From contig JAGWOR010000002.1 of NCBI GenBank assembly GCA_028870845.1, forward strand, positions 57,510 through 121,509: a DNA stretch of 64,000 nucleotides, in the 5' to 3' direction. Each line of letters begins with the position of its first letter. Within the stretch, counting starts at the first letter, position 1. The notes beneath the pieces were generated by a model. The model saw nothing but the letters and a program-made list of their open reading frames with translations, was not told where the DNA came from and ran no database searches. Shown piece after piece: positions 35,619 through 47,805 of the stretch. The position numbers were made by a program, and so were the translations under genes. Origin of the DNA: Gammaproteobacteria bacterium (GTDB lineage Bacteria; Pseudomonadota; Gammaproteobacteria; Natronospirales; REEB76).

Positions 35619-36320
35619 ATGAGTAAACCATTGAACGTAACCACCGACCAACTCGCCGGAATAATCAAATCGCGCTTCGGCGGCCATCTGAAGCGTGTGC
35701 CATCCGGCGCGGGGCAGCTGGCCTACGAGGTCGGCGCTTCTGATTTACGCAGCATATGCGCGGCCTTAAGGGATGAAGGCCCGTTCCGCTTCGAGCAGCT
35801 TATGGATGTGTGTGGCGTGGACTATCTGGGTTATGGCGCTTCCGAATGGCGCACCCGCGGTGCCACAGACACCGGGTTTAGCCGTGGTGTAAACCGGCAG
35901 GCTCCGCGCCCAGCCGATGAATCCGGCCGCTTTGCCGTTGTTTATCAGTTGCTGTCCATCCATCACAACCAGCGCCTGCGGCTGCGGGTATTTTGCAGCG
36001 CTGAGCCACCGATGGTTGATTCGGTTACCGACATCTGGAACTCAGCGAACTGGTTTGAGCGTGAGGCCTTTGACCTGTTTGGCATCCTGTTCAAGGGCCA
36101 TCCAGACCTGCGCCGGATCCTCACGGACTACGGGTTTATGGGCAATCCTTTTCGCAAGGATTTTCCGACCTCCGGCAACGTGGAGGTTCGCTACGACCCG
36201 GATAAAAAACGCGTGATTTACCAGCCGGTGAGCATTGTTCCCAGGGTGCTGGTGCCGCGCGTAATTCGCGAGGATCCCAGATATCCGGAAGATCAAGACG
36301 GGACATCCGGTCATGCCTGA
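35619..36320 (+). CDS. nuoC: NADH-quinone oxidoreductase subunit C
   Basis: 233 residues; separate from NuoD, unlike the fused enteric NuoCD. The signature [20 protein letters not shown] appears as [20 protein letters not shown]. Residues about 85-105 ([20 protein letters not shown]) form an extra loop compared with short homologues. Starts directly after the nuoB stop and overlaps nuoD by eight bases. Confidence 0.96.
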   Translation: MSKPLNVTTDQLAGIIKSRFGGHLKRVPSGAGQLAYEVGASDLRSICAALRDEGPFRFEQLMDVCGVDYLGYGASEWRTRGATDTGFSRGVNRQAPRPADESGRFAVVYQLLSIHHNQRLRLRVFCSAEPPMVDSVTDIWNSANWFEREAFDLFGILFKGHPDLRRILTDYGFMGNPFRKDFPTSGNVEVRYDPDKKRVIYQPVSIVPRVLVPRVIREDPRYPEDQDGTSGHA

Positions 36321-37566
36321 GATTCAGAATTTCACCATGAACTTCGGTCCGCAGCATCCGGCAGCCCATGGCGTGCTGCGGCTGGTGCTGGAAATGGATG
36401 GCGAGATCATCACCAAAGTGGATGCGCACATTGGATTGCTCCACCGCGCCACCGAGAAACTTGCGGAGAGCAAGCCCTTTAACCAAAGCATCGGTTACAT
36501 GGACAGGCTCGATTACGTATCCGTCATGTGCAATGAGCATGCCTATGTAATGGCTATTGAAAAGCTGCTAGGCGTCAATCCGCCGATACGCGCCCAATAC
36601 ATCCGGGTTCTGTATGACGAATTGACCCGCATCACCAACCATTTGCTATGGCTCGGTGCGCATGGACTGGATATCGGCGCCATGACGGTGTTCCTGTACT
36701 GCTTCCGCGAGCGCGAAGACATTATGGATATGTATGAGGCGGTCTCCGGCGCGCGTATGCATTCAACCTACTACCGGCCTGGCGGTGTGTACCGGGATTT
36801 GCCTGCGCAAATGCCCCAGTACCAGAAATCCCGTTTTCGCAGCAAAGCCGACTTGAAACGCCTGAACCAGGCACGCCAGGGATCCTTGCTGGATTTCATC
36901 GAGGATTTCACCAAGCGGTTCCCCGCATGCATCGATGAATATGAAACCCTGCTGACCGATAACCGTATCTGGAAACAGAGGACCGTCGGCATCGGCGTGG
37001 TTTCGCCGGAACGTGCGTTGCAGCTGGGGTTTTCCGGGCCGATGTTGCGCGGATCCGGCATCGAATGGGATCTGCGCAAGAAGCAGCCTTATGCTGTATA
37101 TGACCGTATGGATTTCGACATTCCCGTGGGCATCAACGGCGACTGCTACGACCGGTATCTGGTGCGTATTGAGGAAATGCGGCAATCCAACAAGATCATC
37201 CGGCAGTGTGTTGACTGGCTGCGCGCCAACCCGGGACCGGTTTGGCTGGAGGATCACAAAGTCACGCCGCCGCACCGCACGCAGATGAAAAACGACATGG
37301 AATCGCTGATACATCACTTCAAGTACATGACTGAGGGCTACTGCGTACCCGCAGGCGAGGTATATGCAGCCATTGAACATCCAAAGGGAGAGTTTGGGAT
37401 CTACATGATTTCAGACGGCGCCAATAAGCCCTTCCGCGTGAAAATCCGTGCTGCCGGCTTCGCACATCTGTCGTCCCTGGATGAAATGGTTCGAGGCCAT
37501 ATGCTGGCTGATTTGGTGGCGATTATCGGTACCCAGGATATCGTCTTTGGCGAGGTGGATCGCTGA
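36313..37566 (+). CDS. nuoD: NADH-quinone oxidoreductase subunit D
   Basis: 417 residues, related to the large subunit of NiFe hydrogenases and lining the quinone site. The start [20 protein letters not shown] is textbook, with [18 protein letters not shown] containing the quinone His. [13 protein letters not shown] and the ending DIVFGEVDR are typical. Its stop overlaps the nuoE start by one base. Confidence 0.98.
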   Translation: MPEIQNFTMNFGPQHPAAHGVLRLVLEMDGEIITKVDAHIGLLHRATEKLAESKPFNQSIGYMDRLDYVSVMCNEHAYVMAIEKLLGVNPPIRAQYIRVLYDELTRITNHLLWLGAHGLDIGAMTVFLYCFREREDIMDMYEAVSGARMHSTYYRPGGVYRDLPAQMPQYQKSRFRSKADLKRLNQARQGSLLDFIEDFTKRFPACIDEYETLLTDNRIWKQRTVGIGVVSPERALQLGFSGPMLRGSGIEWDLRKKQPYAVYDRMDFDIPVGINGDCYDRYLVRIEEMRQSNKIIRQCVDWLRANPGPVWLEDHKVTPPHRTQMKNDMESLIHHFKYMTEGYCVPAGEVYAAIEHPKGEFGIYMISDGANKPFRVKIRAAGFAHLSSLDEMVRGHMLADLVAIIGTQDIVFGEVDR

Positions 37567-38063
37567 TGGCCACGACACCGGTTTCAACCCTGTCCAAGCA
37601 TGTCCGCCAGGTGATTGACGAGGCGCTTAAGAAATACCCGGAGGGCCGGCAGCGCTCCGCGGTTTTCGACGCCTTGCGCGAAGTGCAGCATGAAAACCAC
37701 GGCTATCTCACTGTAGAGCTGATGGATGCTGTCGCTGCCTATCTGAAGCTCGAGCCCATCAAGATATACGAGGTGGCAAGTTTCTATTCAATGTTCGAGA
37801 CCAAGCCGGTCGGCCGTCACAGCATTTCGGTCTGCACCAATATTTCCTGCATGCTGCGCGGCGCCGATGAAATTCTCGCCCATATCGAAAAGAAACTGGG
37901 AATCAAGTTGGGTGAAAGCACTCCAGACGGACGAATTTACCTGAAACGCGAAGAAGAATGCCTGGCCGCCTGTGCCGGAGCCCCGATGATGATGGTCGAT
38001 CATAAATATTATGAAAATCTGACGCCGGATGGCATCGACCGAATCCTGGAGGACCTCAAGTGA
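37566..38063 (+). CDS. nuoE: NADH-quinone oxidoreductase subunit E
   Basis: 165 residues with the thioredoxin-like [2Fe-2S] fold (cluster N1a). The cysteines are C-x4-C in [11 protein letters not shown] and C-x3-C in [11 protein letters not shown]. Part of the NADH-oxidising module with NuoF and NuoG. Overlaps nuoF by four bases. Confidence 0.97.
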   Translation: MATTPVSTLSKHVRQVIDEALKKYPEGRQRSAVFDALREVQHENHGYLTVELMDAVAAYLKLEPIKIYEVASFYSMFETKPVGRHSISVCTNISCMLRGADEILAHIEKKLGIKLGESTPDGRIYLKREEECLAACAGAPMMMVDHKYYENLTPDGIDRILEDLK

Positions 38064-39364
38064 GTCTGCAACTTGACCAGGTTTGCCACCGGACCTACGG
38101 CTTTGACAGGCCGTGGACGCTGGAGAACTACCTCAAGGTCGATGGTTACAAAGCCTGGAAAAAGATTCTCAAGGATCAGGTGGCTCCCGATCAGGTGATT
38201 GAGGAGGTAAAAGCCTCCGGTCTACGGGGCCGCGGCGGTGCCGGCTTCCCTACCGGCGTCAAGTGGGGTTTCATGCCCAAGACGCCCAATGGGCCTTCCT
38301 ATGTGGTGTGTAATTCCGACGAATCCGAGCCAGGAACCTGCAAGGACCGCGACATTCTCCGATATAACCCGCATGCGCTGGTGGAAGGCATGGCCATTGC
38401 CTGTTATGCCATGCGCTGCAACACCGGCTACAACTACCTGCGCGGCGAATTCATGGATGAGCCTTACCGGCGCTTTGAGCGGGCGCTCAAGGAGGCCTAT
38501 GAAGCGGGGCTGCTGGGTAAAAACATCCTGGGTTCGGGCGTGGATATCGACCTGCATACCCACCTGGGTGCCGGAGCCTACATCTGCGGCGAGGAGACCG
38601 CGTTGCTGGATTCCCTGGAGGGCAAGAAAGGCTGGCCGCGTTTTAAACCGCCATTCCCGGCCAGTTACGGCGCCTTTGGCCGTCCCACCACGGTGAATAA
38701 CACAGAAACGCTGGCATCCGTCCCGAGCATCATGCTGAAGGGCGCCAAGTGGTTCGCCGGATTTGGTAAAGCCAACAACTCGGGTACCAAGATATTTTCT
38801 GTCACCGGTCACGTGGCCAAACCGGGCAATTTTGAAACTCCCATGAGCACATCATTCAAGGATCTGCTGGCAATGGCCGGCGGTGTCTGGCAGGGACGCA
38901 AACTCAAGGCTGTGATACCAGGCGGCGTCTCGGCTCCGGTATTGCCAGCAGACCTGATTCTGGATTGTGAAATGGACTTCGATTCCCTGCGCAATGCCGG
39001 CTCGATGCTGGGCTCAGGTGCGGTGGTGGTGATGGATGAAACCACATGCATGGTCAGGGTATTGGAGCGTATTTCACGATTTTTTTACGCCGAGTCCTGC
39101 GGGCAATGCACTCCTTGCCGCGAAGGCACCGGCTGGATGCACCGGGTGATATCACGCATAGAGCACGGCCAGGGGCGCCAGCAAGATCTGGACATGCTGG
39201 TCGGCATCTCGAAAAACATCGAGGGTCACACCATTTGTGCTTTCGGCGATGCGGCTGCCTGGCCGGTGCAGAGCTTTATCAAACATTATCGCAGCGAATT
39301 TCAGTATCACATCGATCACGGCTGCTGCCTGGTTGGGCCGGGCGCCCACAAGCGGGCTGCCTGA
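38060..39364 (+). CDS. nuoF: NADH-quinone oxidoreductase subunit F
   Basis: 434 residues from GTG 38060. Binds NADH, FMN and cluster N3. The glycine-rich [16 protein letters not shown] is the nucleotide site, [15 protein letters not shown] the FMN site, and [14 protein letters not shown] plus a later Cys (HTICAFGDA) hold the [4Fe-4S] cluster. Confidence 0.98.
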   Translation: MSLQLDQVCHRTYGFDRPWTLENYLKVDGYKAWKKILKDQVAPDQVIEEVKASGLRGRGGAGFPTGVKWGFMPKTPNGPSYVVCNSDESEPGTCKDRDILRYNPHALVEGMAIACYAMRCNTGYNYLRGEFMDEPYRRFERALKEAYEAGLLGKNILGSGVDIDLHTHLGAGAYICGEETALLDSLEGKKGWPRFKPPFPASYGAFGRPTTVNNTETLASVPSIMLKGAKWFAGFGKANNSGTKIFSVTGHVAKPGNFETPMSTSFKDLLAMAGGVWQGRKLKAVIPGGVSAPVLPADLILDCEMDFDSLRNAGSMLGSGAVVVMDETTCMVRVLERISRFFYAESCGQCTPCREGTGWMHRVISRIEHGQGRQQDLDMLVGISKNIEGHTICAFGDAAAWPVQSFIKHYRSEFQYHIDHGCCLVGPGAHKRAA

Positions 39365-39384
39365 ATCAGAACGGCATACATGCA

Positions 39385-41748
39385 ATGAGTGAACAAGTCA
39401 TCAACATAGAAATCGACGGTCAGCCCATCAAGGCGCGCAAGGGCGAGATGATCATGCAGGCCGCGGATCGCGAAGGCATATACATACCGCGCTTCTGCTA
39501 TCACGACAAGCTGTCGGTAGCGGCAAATTGCCGTATGTGCCTGATCGAGGCGGAAAAGTCCCCGAAGCCGCTGCCTGCCTGCGCCACGCCGGTGACCGAA
39601 GGCATGAAAATTTACACGCGTTCGGTAAAAGCCCTGGCGGCGCAGCGTGCCAGCATGGAATTTCTGCTGATCAATCACCCCCTGGATTGTCCGATTTGTG
39701 ATCAGGGGGGTGAGTGCGAACTGCAGGATCTGGCCATGGGTTATGGGCGGGACATCGCCCGGTTTGCCGAGAAGAAACGTGTCATCAAGGATGAAAATAT
39801 CGGCCCGCTGATATCGACTTTCATGACGCGCTGCATCTATTGCACGCGCTGTGTGCGTTTCGGCCAGGAAATCGCCGGAATCCAGGAATTGGGTGATACC
39901 GGACGTGGAGAGCGTTCGCGCATCGGCACTTATATCGGCCGTAGCGTTGACCATGAGCTATCCGGCAATGTCATCGATCTTTGTCCGGTGGGCGCGCTCA
40001 ATTCGAAACCGTTCAAAATGCATGGGCGCGGGTGGGAGATGACCCAGACCGAAAGCATCTCGCCGCACGATTGCATCGGTTCTAATCTCTACGGCCATGT
40101 GTTGCGCGGCGAACTCATGCGGGTCGTGCCAAAAGCCAACCAGGACGTCAACGAAAACTGGATATCCGACCGTGACCGTTTCAGCTATACAGGCATTGCC
40201 AGCAATGAGCGGCTTCTAAATCCAATGATCAAAAAGGATGGCGCCTGGCTTACGGCGGATTGGGAGACGGCACTGACAGCCGCCGCTGGGGCACTGCGCG
40301 AGGCACATGGAGATGCCGGCGTACTGGCATCACCAAGCTCAACGGTTGAAGAACTATATCTTCTGCAGAAACTCGCCCGCAGCCTCGGCATCCACAGCAT
40401 CGACACACGTCTGCGCCAGGCGGATTTCCGTGATGATGAATTTGAACCCGTGTATCCGTGGTTGGGCGTATCGCTGGCTGAAATTGAGGCGCAGGACTCT
40501 GTTTTGGTGATCGGTTCCAACGCCCGCAAGGAGGTGCCATTGCTGGCGCACCGCCTGCGCAAAGCGGCGCTTAGGGGCGCCGCGGTCATGTTCCTGAACC
40601 CGCGCCATTATGAATTTCTGCATCCGGTCGCCGCCGAGATTACGGCTGCATCAGGCGATCTGCCGGATACCCTGGCGGCGATCCTGAAGGCGGCTCTGGG
40701 AAGGAAATCCGCGCCCACTCACTTGAAAGATGTGCTGAAATCGCAGGAAGTGGATGACCAGCATCGCAAGGTTGCCGAACATCTGCTCAAGGGCGAACGC
40801 AAGTCGATTCTACTGGGCCATTTGGCCCAGCAGCATCCACGCTATGCCGATTTGCGCTCACTGGCTGCAGCCCTGGCGGATATCACCGGCGCACGCCTCG
40901 GCTATGTTCCGCAGGGAGCGAATACCCCGGGCGCCTGGCTGGCTGGCGCCGTGCCGCATCGGCTTCCCGGTGGCCGGAAAGCACCGCTCAAAGGTCTTGA
41001 TGCCAACGGCATGTTCGCCGAAGCACGCAGAAAATACCTGCTGATGGGAATAGAACCTGAATTCGACTGCTGGAATAGCTCCGCGGCCATGCACGCGCTC
41101 CATGATGCCGAGGCCGTGGTCATGATTACGCCATTCGTGAGCGAACGCATGAAGCAATATGCAACGGTATTGTTGCCGGGCGCAACTTTCGCCGAGACTT
41201 CCGGCAGCTATGTGAATGCAGAAGGCCGCTGGCAAAGCTTCTCCGGCATGACCCAGCCCCTGGGCGAATCCCGCCCCGGCTGGAAGATATTGAGAGTGCT
41301 GGGCAACTTCTGTGGTGCGGCGGGTTTCGATTACAGCTCCTCTGAGGAGGTGCTGAAAGAAGTCAAAGCGGCAACCGAGGGCGTTAACCCGGATACAGTT
41401 TTTAAAGGCTCGCGCATCGTCACTGCCGGCGAAAAGCCAAAGGGTTACCAGCGAATCGCCGAAGTACCTCTCTATTCCACAGATATGCTGGTACGACGGG
41501 CCGCGCCGTTGCAGCAAACCAGGGACGCTGACAACCGCTGGCTCCGGCTGTCTCCTGCGGACGCTAAAAAGCTCGGGGTAGCGGAAGGCGAGCAGCTATC
41601 CGCCGATGACGGTCTGGCAAGCGTCGAATTGCCGGTTTTGGTGGACGCCAGCGTGGCGCCCGGGGATGTATTTCTGGCAGCCGGCATTCCGGAGACTGCC
41701 GCGTTTGGCGCATTCCATATGCAATTGCAGCTGGCAAAACCTGAATGA
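39385..41748 (+). CDS. nuoG: NADH-quinone oxidoreductase subunit G
   Basis: 787 residues from ATG 39385, 20 bases after nuoF; the frame is open upstream inside nuoF but has no similarity there. N-terminal ferredoxin-like domain: [18 protein letters not shown], the H-x3-C-type [20 protein letters not shown] and [14 protein letters not shown]. The molybdopterin-like C-terminal domain follows, with the remnant pocket ([17 protein letters not shown]). Carries most iron-sulfur clusters of the electron wire. Confidence 0.96.
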   Translation: MSEQVINIEIDGQPIKARKGEMIMQAADREGIYIPRFCYHDKLSVAANCRMCLIEAEKSPKPLPACATPVTEGMKIYTRSVKALAAQRASMEFLLINHPLDCPICDQGGECELQDLAMGYGRDIARFAEKKRVIKDENIGPLISTFMTRCIYCTRCVRFGQEIAGIQELGDTGRGERSRIGTYIGRSVDHELSGNVIDLCPVGALNSKPFKMHGRGWEMTQTESISPHDCIGSNLYGHVLRGELMRVVPKANQDVNENWISDRDRFSYTGIASNERLLNPMIKKDGAWLTADWETALTAAAGALREAHGDAGVLASPSSTVEELYLLQKLARSLGIHSIDTRLRQADFRDDEFEPVYPWLGVSLAEIEAQDSVLVIGSNARKEVPLLAHRLRKAALRGAAVMFLNPRHYEFLHPVAAEITAASGDLPDTLAAILKAALGRKSAPTHLKDVLKSQEVDDQHRKVAEHLLKGERKSILLGHLAQQHPRYADLRSLAAALADITGARLGYVPQGANTPGAWLAGAVPHRLPGGRKAPLKGLDANGMFAEARRKYLLMGIEPEFDCWNSSAAMHALHDAEAVVMITPFVSERMKQYATVLLPGATFAETSGSYVNAEGRWQSFSGMTQPLGESRPGWKILRVLGNFCGAAGFDYSSSEEVLKEVKAATEGVNPDTVFKGSRIVTAGEKPKGYQRIAEVPLYSTDMLVRRAAPLQQTRDADNRWLRLSPADAKKLGVAEGEQLSADDGLASVELPVLVDASVAPGDVFLAAGIPETAAFGAFHMQLQLAKPE

Positions 41749-42821
41749 GCTCCGTGTTACACAACCTGGTGATGTTCTGGCAAGCGCTACCGGCGGGCTG
41801 GCAGCTGACCTTGCGTTCGCTGGCTGGAATAGTAGCCATCATGTTGCCGTTGATCCTGGCGGTCGCATATTTGACCCTCGCCGAGCGGCGCATCATCGGC
41901 TTCATGCAGGTGCGCATCGGACCCAATCGTGTCGGTCCCTGGGGTTTGTTCCAGCCGTTCGCTGATGTACTCAAGCTGATGCTGAAGGAAGTGATACTGC
42001 CCACCAATGCCAACCGCTTTTTATTTCTTACCGCGCCGATCATATCCATCGCTACGGCTTTTGCCGCCTGGGCGGTCGTGCCATTCAGCAAGGGCGTGAT
42101 TCTTTCGGACGCCAACGCCGGGTTGTTGTACATACTGGCGCTATCTTCATTCGGCGTATACGGTGTAATTCTTTCCGGCTGGGCTTCCAATTCAAAATAC
42201 GCGTTCCTGGGAGCCATGCGCTCCGCGGCGCAAATGGTTTCCTACGAGATCGCCATGGGTTTTGCCCTGGTTGGAGTGTTGCTGGCCAGCCAGAGTCTCA
42301 ACATCAATCAGATCGTATTGAGCCAGGGCGGCAATATAGGCCACTGGTACATCTGGCCGCTGCTGCCTCTATTTGTCATCTACCTGGTATCCGGTGTGGC
42401 GGAAACCAACCGTGCGCCTTTCGATGTGGCAGAAGGCGAATCCGAAATCGTGGCAGGTTTCCATGTGGAATACTCCGGTACCGCTTTCGCGGCGTTCTTC
42501 CTGGCCGAATATGCCAATATGATTCTGATATCCGCGTTGGCCACAACGCTGTTTTGCGGTGGATGGTTTTCGCCCCTGCAGGGCTGGGCCTGGCTTGCGG
42601 GCACGCCCCTGGGATTCCTGACACACACCAGCTTTATCTGGTTTGCGATCAAAACCTGCTTTTTCCTGTATTGCTTCCTCTGGTTCCGGGCCACTTTCCC
42701 GCGCTACCGCTACGACCAGATCATGCGCCTCGGCTGGAAGGTGTTTATACCGATTACCGTCGTATGGCTGATGCTGGAAGGCCTGGCGATCGTCATCAAA
42801 CTACCTCCGTGGTTTGCCTGA
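41745..42821 (+). CDS. nuoH: NADH-quinone oxidoreductase subunit H
   Basis: 358 residues, eight or nine membrane helices; joins the quinone site to the proton pump arm. The conserved loops [20 protein letters not shown] and [20 protein letters not shown] are intact. ATG overlaps the nuoG stop (ATGA). Confidence 0.98.
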   Translation: MSSVLHNLVMFWQALPAGWQLTLRSLAGIVAIMLPLILAVAYLTLAERRIIGFMQVRIGPNRVGPWGLFQPFADVLKLMLKEVILPTNANRFLFLTAPIISIATAFAAWAVVPFSKGVILSDANAGLLYILALSSFGVYGVILSGWASNSKYAFLGAMRSAAQMVSYEIAMGFALVGVLLASQSLNINQIVLSQGGNIGHWYIWPLLPLFVIYLVSGVAETNRAPFDVAEGESEIVAGFHVEYSGTAFAAFFLAEYANMILISALATTLFCGGWFSPLQGWAWLAGTPLGFLTHTSFIWFAIKTCFFLYCFLWFRATFPRYRYDQIMRLGWKVFIPITVVWLMLEGLAIVIKLPPWFA

Positions 42822-42828
42822 GGCGCGT

Positions 42829-43317
42829 ATGGATGCTATTCGCAGTTGGATCAAAAGCCTGTTGCTGGTGGAGCTGTTCCAAGGCATGGCGCTCACCGGC
42901 AAGCAGCTGTTTGCACACAAATTCACCATCTTCTATCCGGAAGAGAAGACCCCCAAGTCGCCACGCTACCGCGGACTGCATGCCCAGCGGCGCTACCCCA
43001 ATGGCGAGGAGCGCTGCATCGCCTGCAAGCTGTGCGAAGCGGTATGCCCGGCCCAGGCCATTACCATCGATTCGGAGCAGCGAGAAGACGGTACGCGCCG
43101 TACGACCCGCTATGACATCGACCTCTTCAAATGCATTTACTGCGGCTTCTGCGAGGAAGCCTGCCCGGTGGACGCCATCGTCGAGACCAACATTACGGAT
43201 TTCCATTTCGAGAAACGCGGTGAACAGATCATGACCAAGGAGAAACTCCTGGCGATTGGTGAAAAATACGAGGCGCAGATCGCCGCTGACCGTGCGGCGG
43301 ACGCGCCCTACCGCTGA
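42829..43317 (+). CDS. nuoI: NADH-quinone oxidoreductase subunit I
   Basis: 162 residues from ATG 42829 (GAGGCG upstream). Two [4Fe-4S] ferredoxin motifs: [16 protein letters not shown] and [16 protein letters not shown] (clusters N6a and N6b). An upstream TTG at 42814 inside nuoH is rejected. Confidence 0.97.
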   Translation: MDAIRSWIKSLLLVELFQGMALTGKQLFAHKFTIFYPEEKTPKSPRYRGLHAQRRYPNGEERCIACKLCEAVCPAQAITIDSEQREDGTRRTTRYDIDLFKCIYCGFCEEACPVDAIVETNITDFHFEKRGEQIMTKEKLLAIGEKYEAQIAADRAADAPYR

Positions 43318-43324
43318 GGCTCGC

Positions 43325-43933
43325 ATGGCAGCAACTATCGTCTTTATCGTGCTTGCGGCTGTGCTGATCGGTGCTGCCCTGGGCGTGATTACCTCACGAA
43401 ACCCGGTGCATTCGGCGCTGTTTCTGGTGCTGGCGTTTGTTACCAGCGCCGGTCTGTGGTTGCTGCTGGAAGCGGAGTTTCTCGCCCTGATACTGGTACT
43501 GGTGTACGTGGGCGCGGTGATGGTGCTGTTCCTGTTTGTGGTGATGATGCTGGATATCAACACCGCCACCTTGCGCCAGGGGTTCGTACGTTACGCGCCG
43601 CTTGGCGTGGTGGTTGCAGTCATCGTACTGCTGGAGATCGGCTACGTGGTCTGGACCCAGAAGCTGGGGGTCACCTTCGGCACGCCCGTGCCGCATGCAG
43701 CCACTTTTAGCAACACCCGTGAATTGGGAAACCTGATTTACACCACGTATGTTTATCCGTTTGAGATTGCGGCCGTAATCCTGCTGGTTGGCATCGTGGC
43801 CGCCATCAGTCTGACGCTCAGGCGTCGTGCCGGCACTCGTACCCAGGATCCGGCCAAGCAGGTGCGCGTCAGTGCCAAGCGTGGCCGTATCCGCATCGTC
43901 AAGATGCCGACTCAGGGAGGGCAGGCAGAATGA
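43325..43933 (+). CDS. nuoJ: NADH-quinone oxidoreductase subunit J
   Basis: 202 residues from ATG 43325, seven bases after nuoI. Five membrane helices; the conserved [20 protein letters not shown] and the third-helix region [20 protein letters not shown] with a pi-bulge pattern are present. The C-terminus is a basic tail. Overlaps nuoK by four bases. Confidence 0.96.
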   Translation: MAATIVFIVLAAVLIGAALGVITSRNPVHSALFLVLAFVTSAGLWLLLEAEFLALILVLVYVGAVMVLFLFVVMMLDINTATLRQGFVRYAPLGVVVAVIVLLEIGYVVWTQKLGVTFGTPVPHAATFSNTRELGNLIYTTYVYPFEIAAVILLVGIVAAISLTLRRRAGTRTQDPAKQVRVSAKRGRIRIVKMPTQGGQAE

Positions 43934-44235
43934 TTACGCTGTTCGATTTCCTGGCGCTTAGTGGCGCGCTATTCGCCATCAGCGTAGCCGGCATATTCCT
44001 GAACCGAAAAAACGTGATCCTGCTGCTGATGTGCATAGAGCTGATGCTGCTGGCCGCCAATTTCAATTTCATTGCGTTTTCAAGATACCTGAATGATCCG
44101 GCCGGGCAGATTTTCGTGTTTTTCATACTCACGGTAGCGGCGGCGGAATCCGCCATTGGCCTGGCGATACTGGTGGTGCTGTTTCGCAACCACCAGAGCA
44201 TTAATGTTGAAGACATTGACAGCATGAAGGGCTGA
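43930..44235 (+). CDS. nuoK: NADH-quinone oxidoreductase subunit K
   Basis: 101 residues, three membrane helices. The helix [20 protein letters not shown] holds one conserved Glu of the proton path and [18 protein letters not shown] the second. Normal length. Confidence 0.97.
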   Translation: MITLFDFLALSGALFAISVAGIFLNRKNVILLLMCIELMLLAANFNFIAFSRYLNDPAGQIFVFFILTVAAAESAIGLAILVVLFRNHQSINVEDIDSMKG

Positions 44236-44236
44236 C

Positions 44237-46255
44237 ATGACCCAATCGATGCCGGCTATTTTTCTGTTGATCGTGCTTGCGCCGCTGGCTGCGGCCGTCG
44301 TTTCCGGCATATTCATGCGCTTCATACCCAGATCCGCGGCCCATTGGGTCACGATACTTGGTGTCGGACTTTCCTTCGCGTTGTCCGCTTATGTTTTGTG
44401 GCAGATGCTTTTTGCTGGCATGGGCAGCATGAATGTCACTGTGTATGACTGGGCAATGGTGGGTAATGTCCAGTTCCAGGTTGGATTTCTGGTGGACAGG
44501 CTCACGGCGTTGATGATTACTGTAGTGAGTTTTGTCTCGCTCATGGTTCACATTTACACCATTGGCTACATGGCGGACGACCCGGGATACAAGAGATTCT
44601 TCAGTTATATATCGCTGTTTACCTTCTCCATGCTGATGCTGGTGATGGCAAATAATTTCCTGCAGCTGTTCTTTGGCTGGGAGGCGGTTGGACTGGTGTC
44701 CTACCTGCTGATCGGCTTCTGGTACACGCGGCCAACAGCCATCTACGCCAATCTCAAGGCTTTCCTGGTTAACCGAGTGGGGGACTTCGGCTTTCTCCTG
44801 GGTATCGCCCTGGTATTGATGTATACCGGCAGCCTCAACTACGGCGATGTATTCAGCCATGCTCCGCAGCTGGCTGGCCAGACCATCCAGCTGTTTCCCG
44901 GGGTTGCCTGGGCGGTGCCCACCGTCATCTGCCTGCTGTTGTTCGTTGGCGCCATGGGCAAATCCGCGCAAGTGCCGCTGCATGTGTGGTTGCCGGACTC
45001 CATGGAAGGCCCTACACCCATTTCAGCGCTGATCCACGCCGCCACCATGGTGACCGCCGGCATTTTCATGGTTGCGCGTATGTCGCCGCTGTTCGAGCTT
45101 TCCAACACCGCCCTCTCTGTGGTTATGGTGATCGGCGCCATTACCGCCATGTTTATGGGGTTGGTGGGCATCGTGCAGAACGACATCAAGCGTGTGATTG
45201 CCTATTCCACGCTCTCACAGTTGGGATACATGGCGACCGCCCTGGGTGCATCGGCGTATGCTGTCAGTATTTTTCACCTGATGACGCATGCCTTCTTCAA
45301 GGCCTTGCTGTTCCTGGGTGCAGGCTCGGTCATCATCGCCATGCACCATGAGCAGGACATGCGTCACATGGGCGGTTTGCGCAAGCACATGCCGATCACC
45401 TATGCCACGTTCATCGTCGGTTCACTGGCGTTGATTGCGTTTCCCGGGTTTTCCGGATTTTTTTCCAAGGATACGATTATCGAAGCCGTGCATGAATCCC
45501 AGCGCGCAGGCAGCGGGTTTGCCTATTGGTGCGTACTGCTGGGTGCATTCGTAACAGCGTTGTATACCTTCCGCATGCTGTTCCTGACTTTCCACGGTAA
45601 ACCTCGTTATGTGATCGAACAAAATCACGGCCAGCCTGCGGATACAGGGCATGCACACATGCAGCCAGGCCACTTGCCGCATGCGCCCAAGGAATCGCCG
45701 TGGGTGGTGACTGCGCCGTTGATACTTCTGGCGATACCTTCGTTGATCATCGGCTGGCCGTTGATTGAACCGCTGTTGTACGGAAACTTCTTCGCTGGTT
45801 CCATCTATGTATCACCTGCTCACCATGTCATGCAGAGCCTGGCCGCGCACTTCCATGGCAGCGGCAGCATGGTTTTGGAGAGTATCGCCTCGCCCACCCT
45901 ATGGGTGGCGCTCTCTGGCGTACTGGTTGCATGGCTGTTCTACATATTCAGGCCGACATGGCCGGAAAAGACGGCAAAAGCCCTGAATCCGATTTACCAG
46001 CTGCTGCTGCATAAGTTCTACTTTGATGAACTGTATGCGTTATTGATAGCCGGCGGAGCCCGGGGACTGGGCATGCTGCTCTGGAGGTTCGGCGACGAAA
46101 AAATTATCGATGGCGGTCTGGTGAACGGCAGTGCCAACGCCGTTGGCCGGCTTGCACGTATTTTGCGCCGCAGCCAATCAGGCTACCTGTATCACTATGC
46201 ATTTGCCATGATCATCGGCCTGTGCCTGTTGCTGGGCTGGCTGATTTTGCGTTAA
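44237..46255 (+). CDS. nuoL: NADH-quinone oxidoreductase subunit L
   Basis: 672 residues, antiporter-like subunit at the far end of the membrane arm. Key parts: FFGWEAVGLVSYLLIGFWY with the helix-5 Glu, AMGKSAQVPLHVWLPDSMEG with the helix-7 Lys, and LIHAATMVTAGIFMVARM. The long C-terminal lateral helix region is included. Confidence 0.98.
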   Translation: MTQSMPAIFLLIVLAPLAAAVVSGIFMRFIPRSAAHWVTILGVGLSFALSAYVLWQMLFAGMGSMNVTVYDWAMVGNVQFQVGFLVDRLTALMITVVSFVSLMVHIYTIGYMADDPGYKRFFSYISLFTFSMLMLVMANNFLQLFFGWEAVGLVSYLLIGFWYTRPTAIYANLKAFLVNRVGDFGFLLGIALVLMYTGSLNYGDVFSHAPQLAGQTIQLFPGVAWAVPTVICLLLFVGAMGKSAQVPLHVWLPDSMEGPTPISALIHAATMVTAGIFMVARMSPLFELSNTALSVVMVIGAITAMFMGLVGIVQNDIKRVIAYSTLSQLGYMATALGASAYAVSIFHLMTHAFFKALLFLGAGSVIIAMHHEQDMRHMGGLRKHMPITYATFIVGSLALIAFPGFSGFFSKDTIIEAVHESQRAGSGFAYWCVLLGAFVTALYTFRMLFLTFHGKPRYVIEQNHGQPADTGHAHMQPGHLPHAPKESPWVVTAPLILLAIPSLIIGWPLIEPLLYGNFFAGSIYVSPAHHVMQSLAAHFHGSGSMVLESIASPTLWVALSGVLVAWLFYIFRPTWPEKTAKALNPIYQLLLHKFYFDELYALLIAGGARGLGMLLWRFGDEKIIDGGLVNGSANAVGRLARILRRSQSGYLYHYAFAMIIGLCLLLGWLILR

Positions 46256-46268
46256 TGGACACCTTGAA

Positions 46269-47783
46269 ATGACCACCGATTTTCCCATCCTGAGCATACT
46301 GTTGTGGCTCCCCATCGCCGGCGCCCTGGTAGTGCTGGTAGCAGGCAAATTGGCGCCCATATCGGTACGCTGGCTGGCCTTGTTTTTCGCCACCGTGGTG
46401 TTCGCGCTGAGCGTGCCGCTGTGGACCGGCTTCAACCCCGGGACTGCCGGTATGCAATTCGTGGAAAACCTGCCATGGATCAGCACTTTCAACGTGCATT
46501 ACCACCTGGGCGTGGACGGCATCTCCATGCCGCTGATTCTGCTGAACACCTTCATGACAGTGCTGGTGGTGATCGCAGGCTGGGAGGTCATCCAGTACAA
46601 AATCGCCCAGTACATGGCGGCTTTCCTCATCATGGAAGGGTTGATCAACGGCGTATTCTCCTCGCTCGACAGCCTGCTTTTTTACGTACTTTGGGAAGCC
46701 ATGCTCATCCCCATGTTCCTGATTATCGGCATATGGGGCGGTCCGCGTCGCGTGTACGCCACCATCAAATTTTTCTTGTACACCTTTTTTGGTTCAGTGT
46801 TGATGCTGGTGGCGATTATCTACATGTACGTCAAAACAGGCAGCTACGACATACTGGTTTTCCAGCACACGTCTTTTGGCATGACCGCGCAGTTGCTCAT
46901 ATTCCTGGCATTCCTGGTGGCATTCGCGGTCAAGGTGCCCATGTGGCCGGTGCATACCTGGTTGCCGGACGCGCATGTGGAAGCCCCTACCGGCGGTTCG
47001 GTGATCCTGGCCGCCATCCTGCTGAAGATGGGGGCTTATGGTTTTCTGCGTTTCAGCCTGCCGATCGCACCGGATGCCAGCCGCATGCTCATGTGGCTGA
47101 TCATCGGCCTGTCGCTGGTGGCGATCATCTATATCGGTTTCGTCGCCATTGCCCAGACAGATATGAAAAAGCTGGTGGCCTATTCCTCCATCGCGCACAT
47201 GGGCTTTGTAACCCTGGGCATCTTCATCGTGTTGCTGATTTTCCAGAAGACTGCCAGTACCGATGGCACGGTCATGGGTGTGGAGGGCGGTCTGGTTCAG
47301 ATGATTTCCCATGGTTTTGTCTCCGGGGCCTTGTTCCTGTGCGTGGGAGTGCTCTATGACCGGCTGCACACGCGGGATATCAAGGCGTATGGCGGCGTCA
47401 TCAACCTGATGCCGGCATTTGCGTTTTTCCTGGTGTTGTTCGCCATGGCAAACGTTGGCCTGCCAGGCACCTCGGGATTCGTGGGCGAATGGATGGTCAT
47501 CCTCACCAGCATGAAAGCTGATTTCTGGATCGCATTCGGCGCGGCATTCACCCTGTTCCTGGGTGCCGCATATACCCTGTGGATGGTGAAACGCGTGCTT
47601 TACGGCCCGGTCGGAAACAGCAACGTGTCTGGCATGAAGGATATCGGAAAGCGTGAATTCATAGTTCTCGGCCTGTGTGCGATTCCCGTCATTGTGATCG
47701 GCGTATGGCCTGCGCCGTTGCTGAATGTCATGCATGCGACAGTATCCAACCTGGTGCACCAGGTGGTTCAGTCCAAATTGTAA
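46269..47783 (+). CDS. nuoM: NADH-quinone oxidoreductase subunit M
   Basis: 504 residues, antiporter-like. The helix-5 Glu is in FYVLWEAMLIPMFLIIGIWG, the helix-7 Lys in FAVKVPMWPVHTWLPDAHVE, and the ILLKMGAYGFLRFSLP block is typical. Two long open frames overlap it on other frames; they have no similarity and are not genes. Confidence 0.98.
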   Translation: MTTDFPILSILLWLPIAGALVVLVAGKLAPISVRWLALFFATVVFALSVPLWTGFNPGTAGMQFVENLPWISTFNVHYHLGVDGISMPLILLNTFMTVLVVIAGWEVIQYKIAQYMAAFLIMEGLINGVFSSLDSLLFYVLWEAMLIPMFLIIGIWGGPRRVYATIKFFLYTFFGSVLMLVAIIYMYVKTGSYDILVFQHTSFGMTAQLLIFLAFLVAFAVKVPMWPVHTWLPDAHVEAPTGGSVILAAILLKMGAYGFLRFSLPIAPDASRMLMWLIIGLSLVAIIYIGFVAIAQTDMKKLVAYSSIAHMGFVTLGIFIVLLIFQKTASTDGTVMGVEGGLVQMISHGFVSGALFLCVGVLYDRLHTRDIKAYGGVINLMPAFAFFLVLFAMANVGLPGTSGFVGEWMVILTSMKADFWIAFGAAFTLFLGAAYTLWMVKRVLYGPVGNSNVSGMKDIGKREFIVLGLCAIPVIVIGVWPAPLLNVMHATVSNLVHQVVQSKL

Positions 47784-47805
47784 AAGTGATCTTGAGGAAT
47801 TATCG

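Noticed and set aside
46304..47359. 351-codon open frame in another frame of nuoM
   Set aside because: No ribosome-binding site or known domain; nuoM is intact and explains the sequence.
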